Origin: Methanolinea sp.
GTDB taxonomy: Archaea; Halobacteriota; Methanomicrobia; Methanomicrobiales; Methanospirillaceae
DNA: 61,598 nucleotides
Assembly (NCBI GenBank): GCA_025453675.1
Contig: JALOPW010000019.1
Span: 1 to 61,598, forward strand
Direction: 5' to 3'
The notes under the pieces are model-generated. The model searched no databases and was not told the origin of the DNA. It saw nothing but the letters and a program-made list of their open reading frames with translations. Shown here piece after piece: positions 25,231 to 32,924 of this stretch (position 1 is the first letter of the stretch; every line of letters begins with the position of its first letter). The position numbers and the translations under genes are program-made.

Positions 25231-26097
25231 TCATTCACTATCAAGGCACTCTTTTACTTTCGACCTGACATGATCCTCCAGTCCAGGCACTGTCCGCACA
25301 TCCCGGATCTCGTCCATTCCATCAATGAGAACGGGCGATAGCGGTGTAATGTCAACAAGAGAGAAGAATGCCTTGATCACCCCGGACACACACCTGAAAT
25401 TCTGTATTCCCTTCCGGCCGGCCACCGCCATCAGCAACCCCCTCTTGGGGGGGGAATGCCCACCGAGAGTGATCTCTCCATGCAGGGCCTGGAAACGGTC
25501 GAGGAGGGCTTTTAAGCCCGCCGGCACTGTGTTGGTATACACGGGGGAGCAGATGACCACCAGGCGGCTCTTCGCCACATCGTCGATGAGAGCGGTCATC
25601 TCATCCTGGAATACGCAGGTCCCGGTGTTGTAGCACTGGTAACACCCGATGCAGGGATGGATATCCATATCATGGGGATAGATGACCATGGTCTCTACCC
25701 CCGCATTGCGTGCCTCCTCTGCTGCCCATGAGGCCAGGATGCCGCAGTTACCGCCCGGGCGAGGGCTCCCCTGGATGACCACCACGCCACCTCCAGGAAC
25801 ATGCTCAACGGGCGCGGGGTTGACGGGGTGAGATGCGAGGAAAGTATCCATACCGGCACTCAATTGCTCCTCCCAGCGAGCGACTGTATCCTCGGCTACC
25901 TGCCCAGGATCTCCTCGCCAACCCTTATTTCCATGGTACACCTCACCATATTCGGGTAGTACCGGGAGAGATCCTCCTCCCGTATCATAATGCGGTATGC
26001 CGTTGTGCCTGCCAGCACCCGGTGTTCGCGGACGATAATTCCGGCCGGCTCCATAGGTGAGAGATAGGAGCGTCCTCCGGATATACGTTCCAGTCAC
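25231..26097 (-). CDS. Iron-sulfur flavoprotein (Isf)-like, with N-terminal extension
   Basis: The C-terminal 185 residues form a flavodoxin-like domain: VVVIQGSPRPGGNCG (FMN phosphate loop), then the compact cysteine motif CIGCYQCYNTGTC (C-x2-C-x2-C-x5-C) that binds a 4Fe-4S cluster in Isf proteins, and SPVYTNTVPAGLKALLDRF. Isf proteins in methanogens pass electrons from ferredoxin and help against oxygen and peroxide. About 75-100 residues of unusual sequence (PRTPGAGRHNG, YHGNKGWRGDPG) precede the domain in the same frame. The true start is uncertain: a GTG at 26097 or a GTG at 25941 are both possible. It is divergent from the DUF2284 gene. Confidence 0.75.
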   Translation of the reverse strand: MTGTYIRRTLLSLTYGAGRNYRPRTPGAGRHNGIPHYDTGGGSLPVLPEYGEVYHGNKGWRGDPGQVAEDTVARWEEQLSAGMDTFLASHPVNPAPVEHVPGGGVVVIQGSPRPGGNCGILASWAAEEARNAGVETMVIYPHDMDIHPCIGCYQCYNTGTCVFQDEMTALIDDVAKSRLVVICSPVYTNTVPAGLKALLDRFQALHGEITLGGHSPPKRGLLMAVAGRKGIQNFRCVSGVIKAFFSLVDITPLSPVLIDGMDEIRDVRTVPGLEDHVRSKVKECLDSE

Positions 26098-26150
26098 CCG
26101 TGATACCTTTATGGGGACTACGCGGAAAAGTTTTCCTCTGGTTACGCACC

Positions 26151-26798
26151 ATGTCCGAATCACTGGAACAGGAGTTGCGAAAACTGACCGGCATGACGAT
26201 TGAGAGAGGTGCGGAAGCCCGTGTCATCTCTTCCCGGGATGTCGTAGTCTCAGACTGGGTCCGTTTCAAGTGCCGCTACGGGTGTAAAGGATACGGGAAG
26301 CATATGAGCTGCCCTCCCTATACCCCGACTCCGGAAGAGACCAGGAGGATGGTCCGTGAATATGAGACGGGGCTGCTCCTCAAGTTCGAGGGAATCCCCG
26401 GACACCGGGATCTCTCACCGGACCAGATACCAAAAGACTTCCACCCCTTCTTCCGGGACCTTATCCTCTGGGTGAACGGGACGGTCCATTTCCTGGAAAA
26501 AACTGCATTCTATGACGATTTTTACAAGGCATTCGGTTTTGGAGCCTACCCGTGCATCTACTGCGAACACGAGCACTGCGTGGCTGAAGAGCATCCGGGC
26601 GTGGTGGACGAGAGCATCAGGAGGATGTGCCGGCATATGGACCTGGTCCGCCCCAGCATGGAAGCTGCCGGTATTGATGTCTTTGCCACTGCCAGGAACG
26701 CGGGCTGGGAGCTGCACACGGTGCCCTGCAGGGATATGGAATACGGTATGGTGGAGCACGGGAATATCACCTCAATAGGTCTTGTACTGCTCGAATAA
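26151..26798 (+). CDS. DUF2284 cysteine-rich metal-binding protein
   Basis: A 215-residue protein with the DUF2284 pattern: FKCRYGCKGYGKHMSCPPYTP near residue 45 (read as FKCRYGCKGYG and SCPPYTP) and a second cysteine set in AYPCIYCEHEHC, suggesting one or two Fe-S clusters or zinc sites. The C-terminal part, RPSMEAAGIDVFATARNAGW, is also typical. Function is unknown; the family is common in anaerobes and methanogens. The ATG at 26151 was chosen over an upstream in-frame start (26100) because an ACCTTTATGG element at 26103-26112 fits a TATA box for this start. Repeat R5 follows about 110 bases after its stop. Confidence 0.85.
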   Translation: MSESLEQELRKLTGMTIERGAEARVISSRDVVVSDWVRFKCRYGCKGYGKHMSCPPYTPTPEETRRMVREYETGLLLKFEGIPGHRDLSPDQIPKDFHPFFRDLILWVNGTVHFLEKTAFYDDFYKAFGFGAYPCIYCEHEHCVAEEHPGVVDESIRRMCRHMDLVRPSMEAAGIDVFATARNAGWELHTVPCRDMEYGMVEHGNITSIGLVLLE

Positions 26799-26907
26799 AG
26801 GTAAATGCTCCCTGTTTAAACAAAAAATGTCTCCGGCATCAATGATGAAAAATGGATCGTGCTTTTCTTCCCCCAGGGATATACCGAAGGTTCGTGGGTG
26901 TGTTGGT

Positions 26908-27147
26908 ATGAAAACCGCATCCGCAGTTTTCATCAGGGGGGGGATGTGACCAGAAGGTATCATGTGTGTTTTATTGTGCATATGTGTCACGGTGAGACCC
27001 ATGTGGTTTACCGAATGAAAATGGCTTCGCCTTTACCCAGATTTATATCCGAAATCCTGAAAGGAGTTCATACTGTGTTGGTATGAAAACCGCATCCACG
27101 GTTTTCATCGGGGGGGCATGTGACCCGACAGTCTCATGTGCGTTGTA
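26908..27147 (-). repeat. Modular palindromic repeat cluster R5 (two units)
   Basis: In minus orientation it contains two copies of hairpin plus module A. One has a hairpin at 27083-27108 (10-bp stem) with module A to 27147. The other has a hairpin at 26908-26933 (one mismatch) with module A to about 26974. Between them a half hairpin begins at 27015 (ATGAAAATGGCTTCGCC, right arm lost), followed by the linker CCGAAATCCTGAAAGGAG seen in R1. It lies 3' of the DUF2284 gene and 5' of the flippase-like gene. The flanks 26799-26907 and 27148-27319 hold no gene; GCATAATAAG near 27249 may be a TATA box for the next gene. Confidence 0.85.
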
Positions 27148-27319
27148 ATACAGGTACATTGGTGAAGGCCCACCAGGGTTGAAAGGAATGCGGGTCAGGG
27201 GTCACACACATCCTCACTCATCCCAGTTGATCCCGGTCCCTGCTTCCCGCATAATAAGATTCATCCCCTGGATTTCCGAATGATTCTAAGATTTTCAATC
27301 ACTCTCTCCCGGTTCCCTC

Positions 27320-28336
27320 ATGAAGAAATCGCAGAAGACCTGGATCTGGCTCTCTCTTGCCATAAGTTCCGTGGTGATCTTCGCGGTCTGTGCCGCGACC
27401 TTCAATGTCGAGACACTCTTTGCTATACTCCGTATCAACATCTTCTTCCTCCTTGCAGCCCTCGCGCTCCGGGTGCTCTCGCTCGGTTTCTGGGCCCTCC
27501 GACTGAAGGTGATGACCGGGTCGCTCGGGTACCGGGTGGAGATCCCTTATCTCTTCAACCTGGTGCTGGTGAACCTCTTTGCAGGGGCCATCACCCCCGG
27601 CCAGGCAGGTGGCGACCCTGTCAGGGTCCACGGCCTCTATAAGGCATCGGTAAAGGTTGGGGATGCCACCGCGGTGGTGATCATGGAGCGGGTCCTCGAC
27701 GGAGTGGTCCTGGTGGCCATGGGTACCCTGGCCATTCTTATCCTTGGCCCCATATGGGAGCAACTGGGGACTGGCCTCGCATTGGCCATGTTCCTCGGCT
27801 TTCTCTTCATCGTTGTAGTCATTCTCCTGATTTACTACTCGATGAAGAGGCCAGAACCCGCAAAGCGGCTGATCAAGCGCATCCTGACCTGGATAGAGCG
27901 TCATTTCCCCGGGAAGACGATCCGGAAGATGGTCGACCGTGCAGACGAGGAGATGGAGACCTTCGTCTGCGGGGTCCGATCTTTTACCGGGAGTGGCCGG
28001 GGACTCCTGCTTGGACTTCTGTGGACAGCGGGGTTCTGGATATCTGAGTTCCTTGTGGCCTCCGTCCTCCTCATCGCGCTGGGCCAGCCTCCCTTCATCG
28101 CCGAATCCTACCTCTTCCAGCTGGTCATCGCGGTGATCATGATGATCCCCCTCACCCCCGGTTCATCGGGGATGGCCGAGATCTCCGCTGCTTCCCTCTA
28201 TGCACTGATCGTCCCTTCCTCCCTCCTCGGGGTATTCATACTCCTCTGGAGGGGCCTCTTCTTCTACTTCAATATCGTGGTGGGGTTCGTGGCCGGCCTC
28301 AATGCGTATCGGAACGAGCTGATCACGGAGGATTGA
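27320..28336 (+). CDS. Flippase-like integral membrane protein (UPF0104 / LPG-synthase TM family)
   Basis: A 338-residue membrane protein with about eight hydrophobic helices, starting with WIWLSLAISSVVIFAVCAA. The family signatures are VLVNLFAGAITPGQAGGDPVR in the third helix region (NLFAGAITPGQAGGD quoted), the RVLDGVVLVAMG helix and IPLTPGSSGMAEIS near the C terminus. The family includes YbhN, the membrane domain of lysylphosphatidylglycerol synthase, and archaeal AglD C-terminal regions; a lipid or dolichol-linked sugar transport role is suspected. It stands alone between repeat R5 and the kamA-like gene. A strong hairpin lies about 100 bases past its stop. Confidence 0.85.
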   Translation: MKKSQKTWIWLSLAISSVVIFAVCAATFNVETLFAILRINIFFLLAALALRVLSLGFWALRLKVMTGSLGYRVEIPYLFNLVLVNLFAGAITPGQAGGDPVRVHGLYKASVKVGDATAVVIMERVLDGVVLVAMGTLAILILGPIWEQLGTGLALAMFLGFLFIVVVILLIYYSMKRPEPAKRLIKRILTWIERHFPGKTIRKMVDRADEEMETFVCGVRSFTGSGRGLLLGLLWTAGFWISEFLVASVLLIALGQPPFIAESYLFQLVIAVIMMIPLTPGSSGMAEISAASLYALIVPSSLLGVFILLWRGLFFYFNIVVGFVAGLNAYRNELITED

Positions 28337-28432
28337 AGAGAGCATCAATCCTTGAAAAAACGCAGATTCTCGGATTGTTGCGGGAGAATCCCCACATCCA
28401 TGTATTTGTCAGGGATAAGAAGGAGCCCCGGT

Positions 28433-28466
28433 TGTGAGGGGGGGGTTTCCCTCCCCGTACCTCACA
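28433..28466 (+). terminator. Strong hairpin downstream of the flippase-like gene
   Basis: Outer arms TGTGAGG (28433-28439) and CCTCACA (28460-28466) are perfect complements, and inside them a G-run faces a C-run. No long T-run follows, so termination is plausible but not certain. The rest of 28337-28600 is AT-rich and gene-free, with TTATAAATAAATTG near 28560 as one candidate TATA box for the kamA-like gene. Confidence 0.45.
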
Positions 28467-28619
28467 TCCTCTTTCGCAGTATAGGGTGCCTGCCGCGCTT
28501 CACCTTTGCGAGAGAATGAATCCAATAATTATGTGTTTTCCAATTGCAATAATGCAAAATTATAAATAAATTGAATAGACATTTCAAACCGCACTTTCTC
28601 TCTTTCCAAGGCCCGCATC

Positions 28620-28656
28620 CCTGCAGGATATAGCTTTTATTGGTCGCATCCTGCAG
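28620..28656 (+). promoter_or_regulatory. Inverted repeat around a TATA-like element before the kamA-like gene
   Basis: CTGCAGGAT (28621-28629) and its exact complement ATCCTGCAG (28648-28656) flank an AT-rich stretch with GCTTTTATTGG, which could be a TATA box. An operator overlapping the promoter, or a leader hairpin, would be expected to control the next gene. The same CCTGCAGG core recurs in the palindrome just after that gene. Confidence 0.4.
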
Positions 28657-28711
28657 CGGAACTTCACCGATAAAGGGCCTTATCCAGGGGGGGAAGATCC
28701 CGCAGGAGCAG

Positions 28712-29890
28712 ATGATGAAGAATCCACGGTACATTACCTCAATCGAAGATCTTCCGGGTATTCCGGGGGATGAGAAGATGAGACTCGCGGAGGTGACGAA
28801 GAAATTCGCCTTCCGTACCAATGAATACTATGCCTCCCTCATCAACTGGGACGACCCAGGTGACCCCATACGGAGGATCATCATCCCAGACCCCCGGGAA
28901 CTCGAGGATTGGGGGGCACTCGATCCATCCAGGGAGCAGGATTACACCGTCGCTCCCGGTGTCCAGCACAAATACCGCGAGACGGCGCTCTTTCTCACCA
29001 GTGATGTATGCGGGGGATTCTGCCGGTTCTGCTTCAGAAAGAGACTCTTCATGAACAGGGCGGATGAGATAGCCCGTGACTTCTCGGAGGGGATCGGGTA
29101 CGTGCGCGAGCATCCGGAGATCACCAATGTCCTTCTTACCGGAGGAGATCCGCTGCTTATGGCTACCAGCAGACTTGAACGCATCATCTCGAGGATCAGG
29201 GAGATCGACCATGTGCAGATCATCCGACTGGGAAGCAAGATGGCAGCGTTCAATCCCTACCGTATCCTCAACGACCCGGATCTCCCCAGGATGATCAGAA
29301 CCCACAGCACGATCGAGAAACGGATATACCTGATGGCACACTTCAACCATGCAAGGGAACTAACTCCGCAGGCCATTGATGCTCTCGAAGTCCTCAGGGC
29401 TGCCGGTGCCATCGTGGTCAACCAGACCCCACTCCTGCGTGGGATCAACAGTGACCCCTCTACCCTGACAGATCTCTTCAAGAGACTCTCCTTCATCGGG
29501 GTCCCCCCTTATTACGTGTTCCAGTGCCGCCCCACCCTTGGAAATCACCTCTTTGAAATGCCTGTCGAGGAGTCCTACCTCATATTCGAGAAGGCCAGGG
29601 CGTCCTGTTCAGGACTGGCCAAGAGGGCCAGGTTCGTGATATCCCATGCCACCGGAAAGATCGAGGTGGTGGGAAAGACCGAAAATGCCACCTACTTCAA
29701 ATACCACCAGGCTGCTGATCCACGGGACGTGGGGCGGTTCCTCGCATTCAGGAGCAATCCGGAGGCTTTCTGGTTTGATGACTACATCGAACTGCTGGAG
29801 GATTCGCGGGTCTTCCCTGATGAGGATGAACATTTCCCGGCATTCCCCACGGGCCGGAAGACACCGGACGACACCCAGGTCATCGGGTAG
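28712..29890 (+). CDS. KamA-family radical SAM aminomutase-like protein
   Basis: The protein (392 residues) has the KamA architecture: an N-terminal helical region, then the radical SAM cluster motif SDVCGGFCRFCFRKR (three Cys), LLTGGDPLL, and VNQTPLLRGINSD. KamA-type enzymes move amino groups between adjacent carbons with PLP and SAM. The usual glycine-rich PLP-lysine segment of lysine 2,3-aminomutase (PGGGGK) is not present; the equivalent place reads ISHATGKIEVVGKT. This points to a separate subfamily whose substrate is unknown. No beta-lysine acetyltransferase (ablB) is adjacent. The ATG at 28712 follows CAGGAG. A TATA-like element inside an inverted repeat lies upstream. Confidence 0.82.
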   Translation: MMKNPRYITSIEDLPGIPGDEKMRLAEVTKKFAFRTNEYYASLINWDDPGDPIRRIIIPDPRELEDWGALDPSREQDYTVAPGVQHKYRETALFLTSDVCGGFCRFCFRKRLFMNRADEIARDFSEGIGYVREHPEITNVLLTGGDPLLMATSRLERIISRIREIDHVQIIRLGSKMAAFNPYRILNDPDLPRMIRTHSTIEKRIYLMAHFNHARELTPQAIDALEVLRAAGAIVVNQTPLLRGINSDPSTLTDLFKRLSFIGVPPYYVFQCRPTLGNHLFEMPVEESYLIFEKARASCSGLAKRARFVISHATGKIEVVGKTENATYFKYHQAADPRDVGRFLAFRSNPEAFWFDDYIELLEDSRVFPDEDEHFPAFPTGRKTPDDTQVIG

Positions 29891-29902
29891 GAAGGGTGGC
29901 CT

Positions 29903-29926
29903 CCTGCAGGAACATGTTCCTGCAGG
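29903..29926. terminator. 24-bp perfect palindrome between convergent genes
   Basis: A perfectly self-complementary 24-base sequence made of CCTGCAGG, AACATGTT, CCTGCAGG begins 12 bases after the stop of the kamA-like gene and ends 18 bases before the stop of the UPF0316 gene on the other strand. It can act as a terminator hairpin in both directions. The CCTGCAGG core is also in the inverted repeat upstream of the kamA-like gene. Confidence 0.55.
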
Positions 29927-29943
29927 TCAGATTGGAAAAATCC

Positions 29944-30543
29944 CTACTTCCCCTTCCTGAAAAAACCCTGGGGGTCCCGCCAGTTGAGAATCATTCCCAC
30001 GCGTTTTTTTGGAAATACTCCCTCTTTGACCGATTTTATCTCTTCCACAGTGAAGAAGGCATTCGGCTGATGCTCATGGATAAGTCCAATCAATTCAGAC
30101 AGATCCTCCCTCCTGCTGATGGTGAGGATCACCTTCACCGGCCCGCTGGAACCTTCAGCGTCCATGGTGGTAACCCCGAAATTCCTGCCTCTCATGGCTT
30201 CTACAATCTTGCTTTCATCGCGGTTCGTGATGATGCGGACCACCACGTTCCCGAGGGAGAGCCGCTCTTCGACAGCCATCCCGATAAATGTCCCTGCAGC
30301 AAATCCCCCTCCATATGCGATGTAGGAAGCCACGTTCCCCACGTTCTGCATCACCTGACCGATGGCCAGGAGCCAGATGATCACCTCGAAGAATCCTATA
30401 ACGGGGGCAATGTACTTGAATCCCTTGGCGATGAAGATGACCCGGAGCGTTCCCAGGCTCACGTCACAGATCCTCGCAGAGAAGATGAGCAGGGGCAGGA
30501 TCATCCAGGCATAGATATCCCCGGAGAGTGAGAATTCCAGCAT
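29944..30543 (-). CDS. UPF0316 membrane protein (DUF5698 plus DUF2179)
   Basis: A 199-residue protein. The N-terminal half holds three hydrophobic helices (YAWMILPLLIFSARICDVSLGTLR, quoted as YAWMILPLLIFSA and DVSLGTLR; IAPVIGFFEVIIWLLAIGQ; the VASYIAYGGGFAAGTFIG stretch). The C-terminal half is a soluble DUF2179 domain with VVVRIITNRDESKIVEAMR and VILTISRREDLSELI. The DVSLGTLR motif marks the UPF0316 family. Function is unknown; DUF2179 resembles small ligand-binding domains. It converges on the kamA-like gene. Its upstream gap (30544-30713) shows no gene. Confidence 0.85.
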   Translation of the reverse strand: MLEFSLSGDIYAWMILPLLIFSARICDVSLGTLRVIFIAKGFKYIAPVIGFFEVIIWLLAIGQVMQNVGNVASYIAYGGGFAAGTFIGMAVEERLSLGNVVVRIITNRDESKIVEAMRGRNFGVTTMDAEGSSGPVKVILTISRREDLSELIGLIHEHQPNAFFTVEEIKSVKEGVFPKKRVGMILNWRDPQGFFRKGK

Positions 30544-30713
30544 TCAGGAGTCCCCTCCAGGTATTGAGAGTGAGCCGAAAAGCACGTATTCTGCCATTTC
30601 AGGAGCGTAAATCAACACATGAGACATTCTACACTATGCTTGAAGGTATTACATGTAGCCCTAGATAATCCTGATGAGGAGTGAAATCAGTAAATAAAGA
30701 TTCCAGGAGGATA

Positions 30714-31961
30714 TTACACCCATCCCCGCATCTTCATGGCATCCACCACCCTGGCAACGGCGATGGAGTATGCCGCCTGCCTGAGAGGGGCATTGTTCTG
30801 GAGTGCCAGTGTATAGACCGCGCGATAGGCATCAATCATCTTCTTCTCGAGCTTCCTGTGCACTTTTTGTTCATCCCACTGGTCCATATTGAAATTTTGT
30901 ACCATCTCGAAGTACGAGACGATCACCCCCCCGCCATTGGTCAGGAAATCCGGGAGCACTTGGATGCCCCTTTCAAAAAGTGACTTGTCTGCCTCGTTAT
31001 CAACAGGGCCATTTGCGAATTCTGCCACGAGACTGGCGCGAATCTTCTGGACGTTCGACCTGTTGATCACGTTCTCCAGCGCGGCAGGGATGAGGATGTC
31101 AACCGGGAGCTCCAGGAGCTCTTCATTCGTGATGTTCGTAGCGCCGGGAAATTTCTGCACCGATTCCATCCCTGACTTGTGCACCATCAGGTCCCTGACC
31201 GGGAGCCCGTCCGGGTTGTAAATCCCCCCTCTGCTGTCGCTCACCGCCACAACTCTTACCCCGAAGACCTCCTGGCCCAGGAGCGCCGCAAAGGAGCCTA
31301 CGTTCCCAAATCCCTGTATGGCGACCCGTGCCCCGGAGAGGTTCATCCCCATATCCCGGGCAGCTTCACGGACTACGTACCACCCTCCCCGGGCAGTGGC
31401 GTCCAGCCTCCCCTCTGATCCGCCCAGCCCGACCGGTTTTCCTGTAAAAGAACCGAAAGTGGTCTTTCCGGCAATTTTTGAGTACTCGTCCATCATCCAG
31501 GCCATGATCGCGGGGGTAGTATACACATCAGGTGCGGGGATGTCCCGGTCGGGCCCGAGATACGGGAACATCACCTGCACGTAAGATCGGCTCAGCCGCT
31601 CCAACTCGGTGGTGGAGAGCTCCTTTGGGTTGCAGACGATCCCCCCCTTTGCACCTCCCAGGGGGAGGTTGTGAAGGGAGCACTTCCAGGTCATCAAAGA
31701 GGCAAGTCCACGGATGGTGTCGATGGTCTCTTCAGGGTGAAACCTGATCCCCCCCTTGGTGGGGCCAAGTGCATCATTATACTGCACACGAAATCCCTGG
31801 AATGCCCGTATCTTCCCATCATCCATCCTGACCGGGATGGAGACGTGAATCTCCCTCCGCGGCATCTTCAGGACCGCTTCCACGTTCTCAGAGAGGACAA
31901 GATCTGTCGAACAGGAGCAGAGATGCCGTTTCACCATCTCGAAGAGATTCTGTTCAGCCAT
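30714..31961 (-). CDS. gdhA: Glutamate dehydrogenase (Glu/Leu/Phe/Val family)
   Basis: A 415-residue hexameric-type amino-acid dehydrogenase that interconverts glutamate and 2-oxoglutarate. Signatures are IPVRMDDGKIRAFQGFRVQ, GPTKGGIRFH, the catalytic lysine in PLGGAKGGI, the DIPAPDV aspartate, TGKPVGLGGSEGR and the Rossmann motif IQGFGNVG. NAD versus NADP preference cannot be settled by eye. GGGGGTGA precedes the ATG. It lies 111 bases downstream of the 2-oxoacid oxidoreductase genes on the same strand, which is metabolically suggestive if 2-oxoglutarate is the shared compound. No clear TATA box is seen in the gap, so read-through from the oxidoreductase is possible. Confidence 0.92.
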   Translation of the reverse strand: MAEQNLFEMVKRHLCSCSTDLVLSENVEAVLKMPRREIHVSIPVRMDDGKIRAFQGFRVQYNDALGPTKGGIRFHPEETIDTIRGLASLMTWKCSLHNLPLGGAKGGIVCNPKELSTTELERLSRSYVQVMFPYLGPDRDIPAPDVYTTPAIMAWMMDEYSKIAGKTTFGSFTGKPVGLGGSEGRLDATARGGWYVVREAARDMGMNLSGARVAIQGFGNVGSFAALLGQEVFGVRVVAVSDSRGGIYNPDGLPVRDLMVHKSGMESVQKFPGATNITNEELLELPVDILIPAALENVINRSNVQKIRASLVAEFANGPVDNEADKSLFERGIQVLPDFLTNGGGVIVSYFEMVQNFNMDQWDEQKVHRKLEKKMIDAYRAVYTLALQNNAPLRQAAYSIAVARVVDAMKMRGWV

Positions 31962-32072
31962 TCGGTCACCCCCTCACAAGACATCCGTTGATCCTGGTGA
32001 ATACAATGTGGCGAAGATGCTCCTTCCTGGCAGGATCAGCATACTCCCGCCCGGCCAGATATTGACTGATGA

Positions 32073-32924
32073 TCATGCTCTCTTCTCCAGGACCTTCCGA
32101 ATCGTAGCACTCCGGTCTTTTTCATTGCCGCGAGCGGCCGAGAACCGTTTCTCAAGGGTTGGCCTTATGGTGCGGTACATTGTCCCAAGCCCGACAGGGG
32201 CATCCTCATTGTAATCCCATTCCCTTGCTTTCCGGCAGGCTGCCTCAAAGTCACCCTCGTCATGGTCCTTTATCTCGTATACTCGTGCATCATAGTATTC
32301 CGAGAGGTTGAAATATGACGCACAGACCTGCAGCACATCGATAAAGGCAAAACCGGGATGATGTATCCCGTCCATTATGGTCTTCTGCAGCAGGTCCATC
32401 CTGCGGGTGCATCCCCTGGCAACATAGGTGGCACCGGATGCCAGCATGATCTCCAGGGGATTGAAGGGTTCTTCCACTGTCCCTCCGGGGGTTGACCTGC
32501 CTTTGAACCCCAGGGGGGAGGTTGGAGTGTACTGCCCGGTGGTAAGACCGTAGACCCGGTTGTTATGGACGATGAGGGTGATGTCCGTGTTCCTCTTTGC
32601 AGCGAAGATGAGGTGGTCCAGCCCCTCTGCATAGCAGTCCCCGTCCCCGGCACACACGAGGACGACCAGGTCTGGATTGGCCATCTTCATCGCGGTGGCG
32701 ACGGGAAGCGTCCTCCCGTGGATGGAGTAGAAACTATTGATGTTGAGATAGTCAGCCATCTTGGCATGACACCCGATACCGGTGACCAGCACTATCCGGT
32801 CCAGGTTCACACCTTCCTTCTCCAGGGCCTGGATGATATTCTTGAGGGCGAACTGGATGACGAAGTTCCCGCACCCCGGGCACCAGGTATTCTGCGCCCC
32901 GGTGACAAGGTTCCTCCCGGTCAT
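32073..32924 (-). CDS. 2-oxoacid:ferredoxin oxidoreductase, beta subunit
   Basis: The thiamine-pyrophosphate subunit. It begins with NTWCPGCGNF (the CPGCG site), has VTGIGCHAKMADYLN, and the TPP-Mg motif with GDGDCYAEGLDHLI ending in VHNNRVYGLTTGQ. Length (283 residues) fits the beta subunit of KorB/OorB type. The ATG overlaps the alpha-subunit stop (ATGA). No separate ferredoxin (delta) subunit gene is seen, as in other two-subunit enzymes. The substrate (2-oxoglutarate, pyruvate or branched-chain) is not decided by these motifs; the neighbouring glutamate dehydrogenase favours 2-oxoglutarate. Confidence 0.9.
   Translation of the reverse strand: MTGRNLVTGAQNTWCPGCGNFVIQFALKNIIQALEKEGVNLDRIVLVTGIGCHAKMADYLNINSFYSIHGRTLPVATAMKMANPDLVVLVCAGDGDCYAEGLDHLIFAAKRNTDITLIVHNNRVYGLTTGQYTPTSPLGFKGRSTPGGTVEEPFNPLEIMLASGATYVARGCTRRMDLLQKTIMDGIHHPGFAFIDVLQVCASYFNLSEYYDARVYEIKDHDEGDFEAACRKAREWDYNEDAPVGLGTMYRTIRPTLEKRFSAARGNEKDRSATIRKVLEKRA

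Noticed and set aside
30665-30695. CTGATGAGGAGTGAAATCAG as a hammerhead-like core
   Set aside because: The catalytic-core bases are only partly matched, stem II is missing and no cleavage-site stem is seen.
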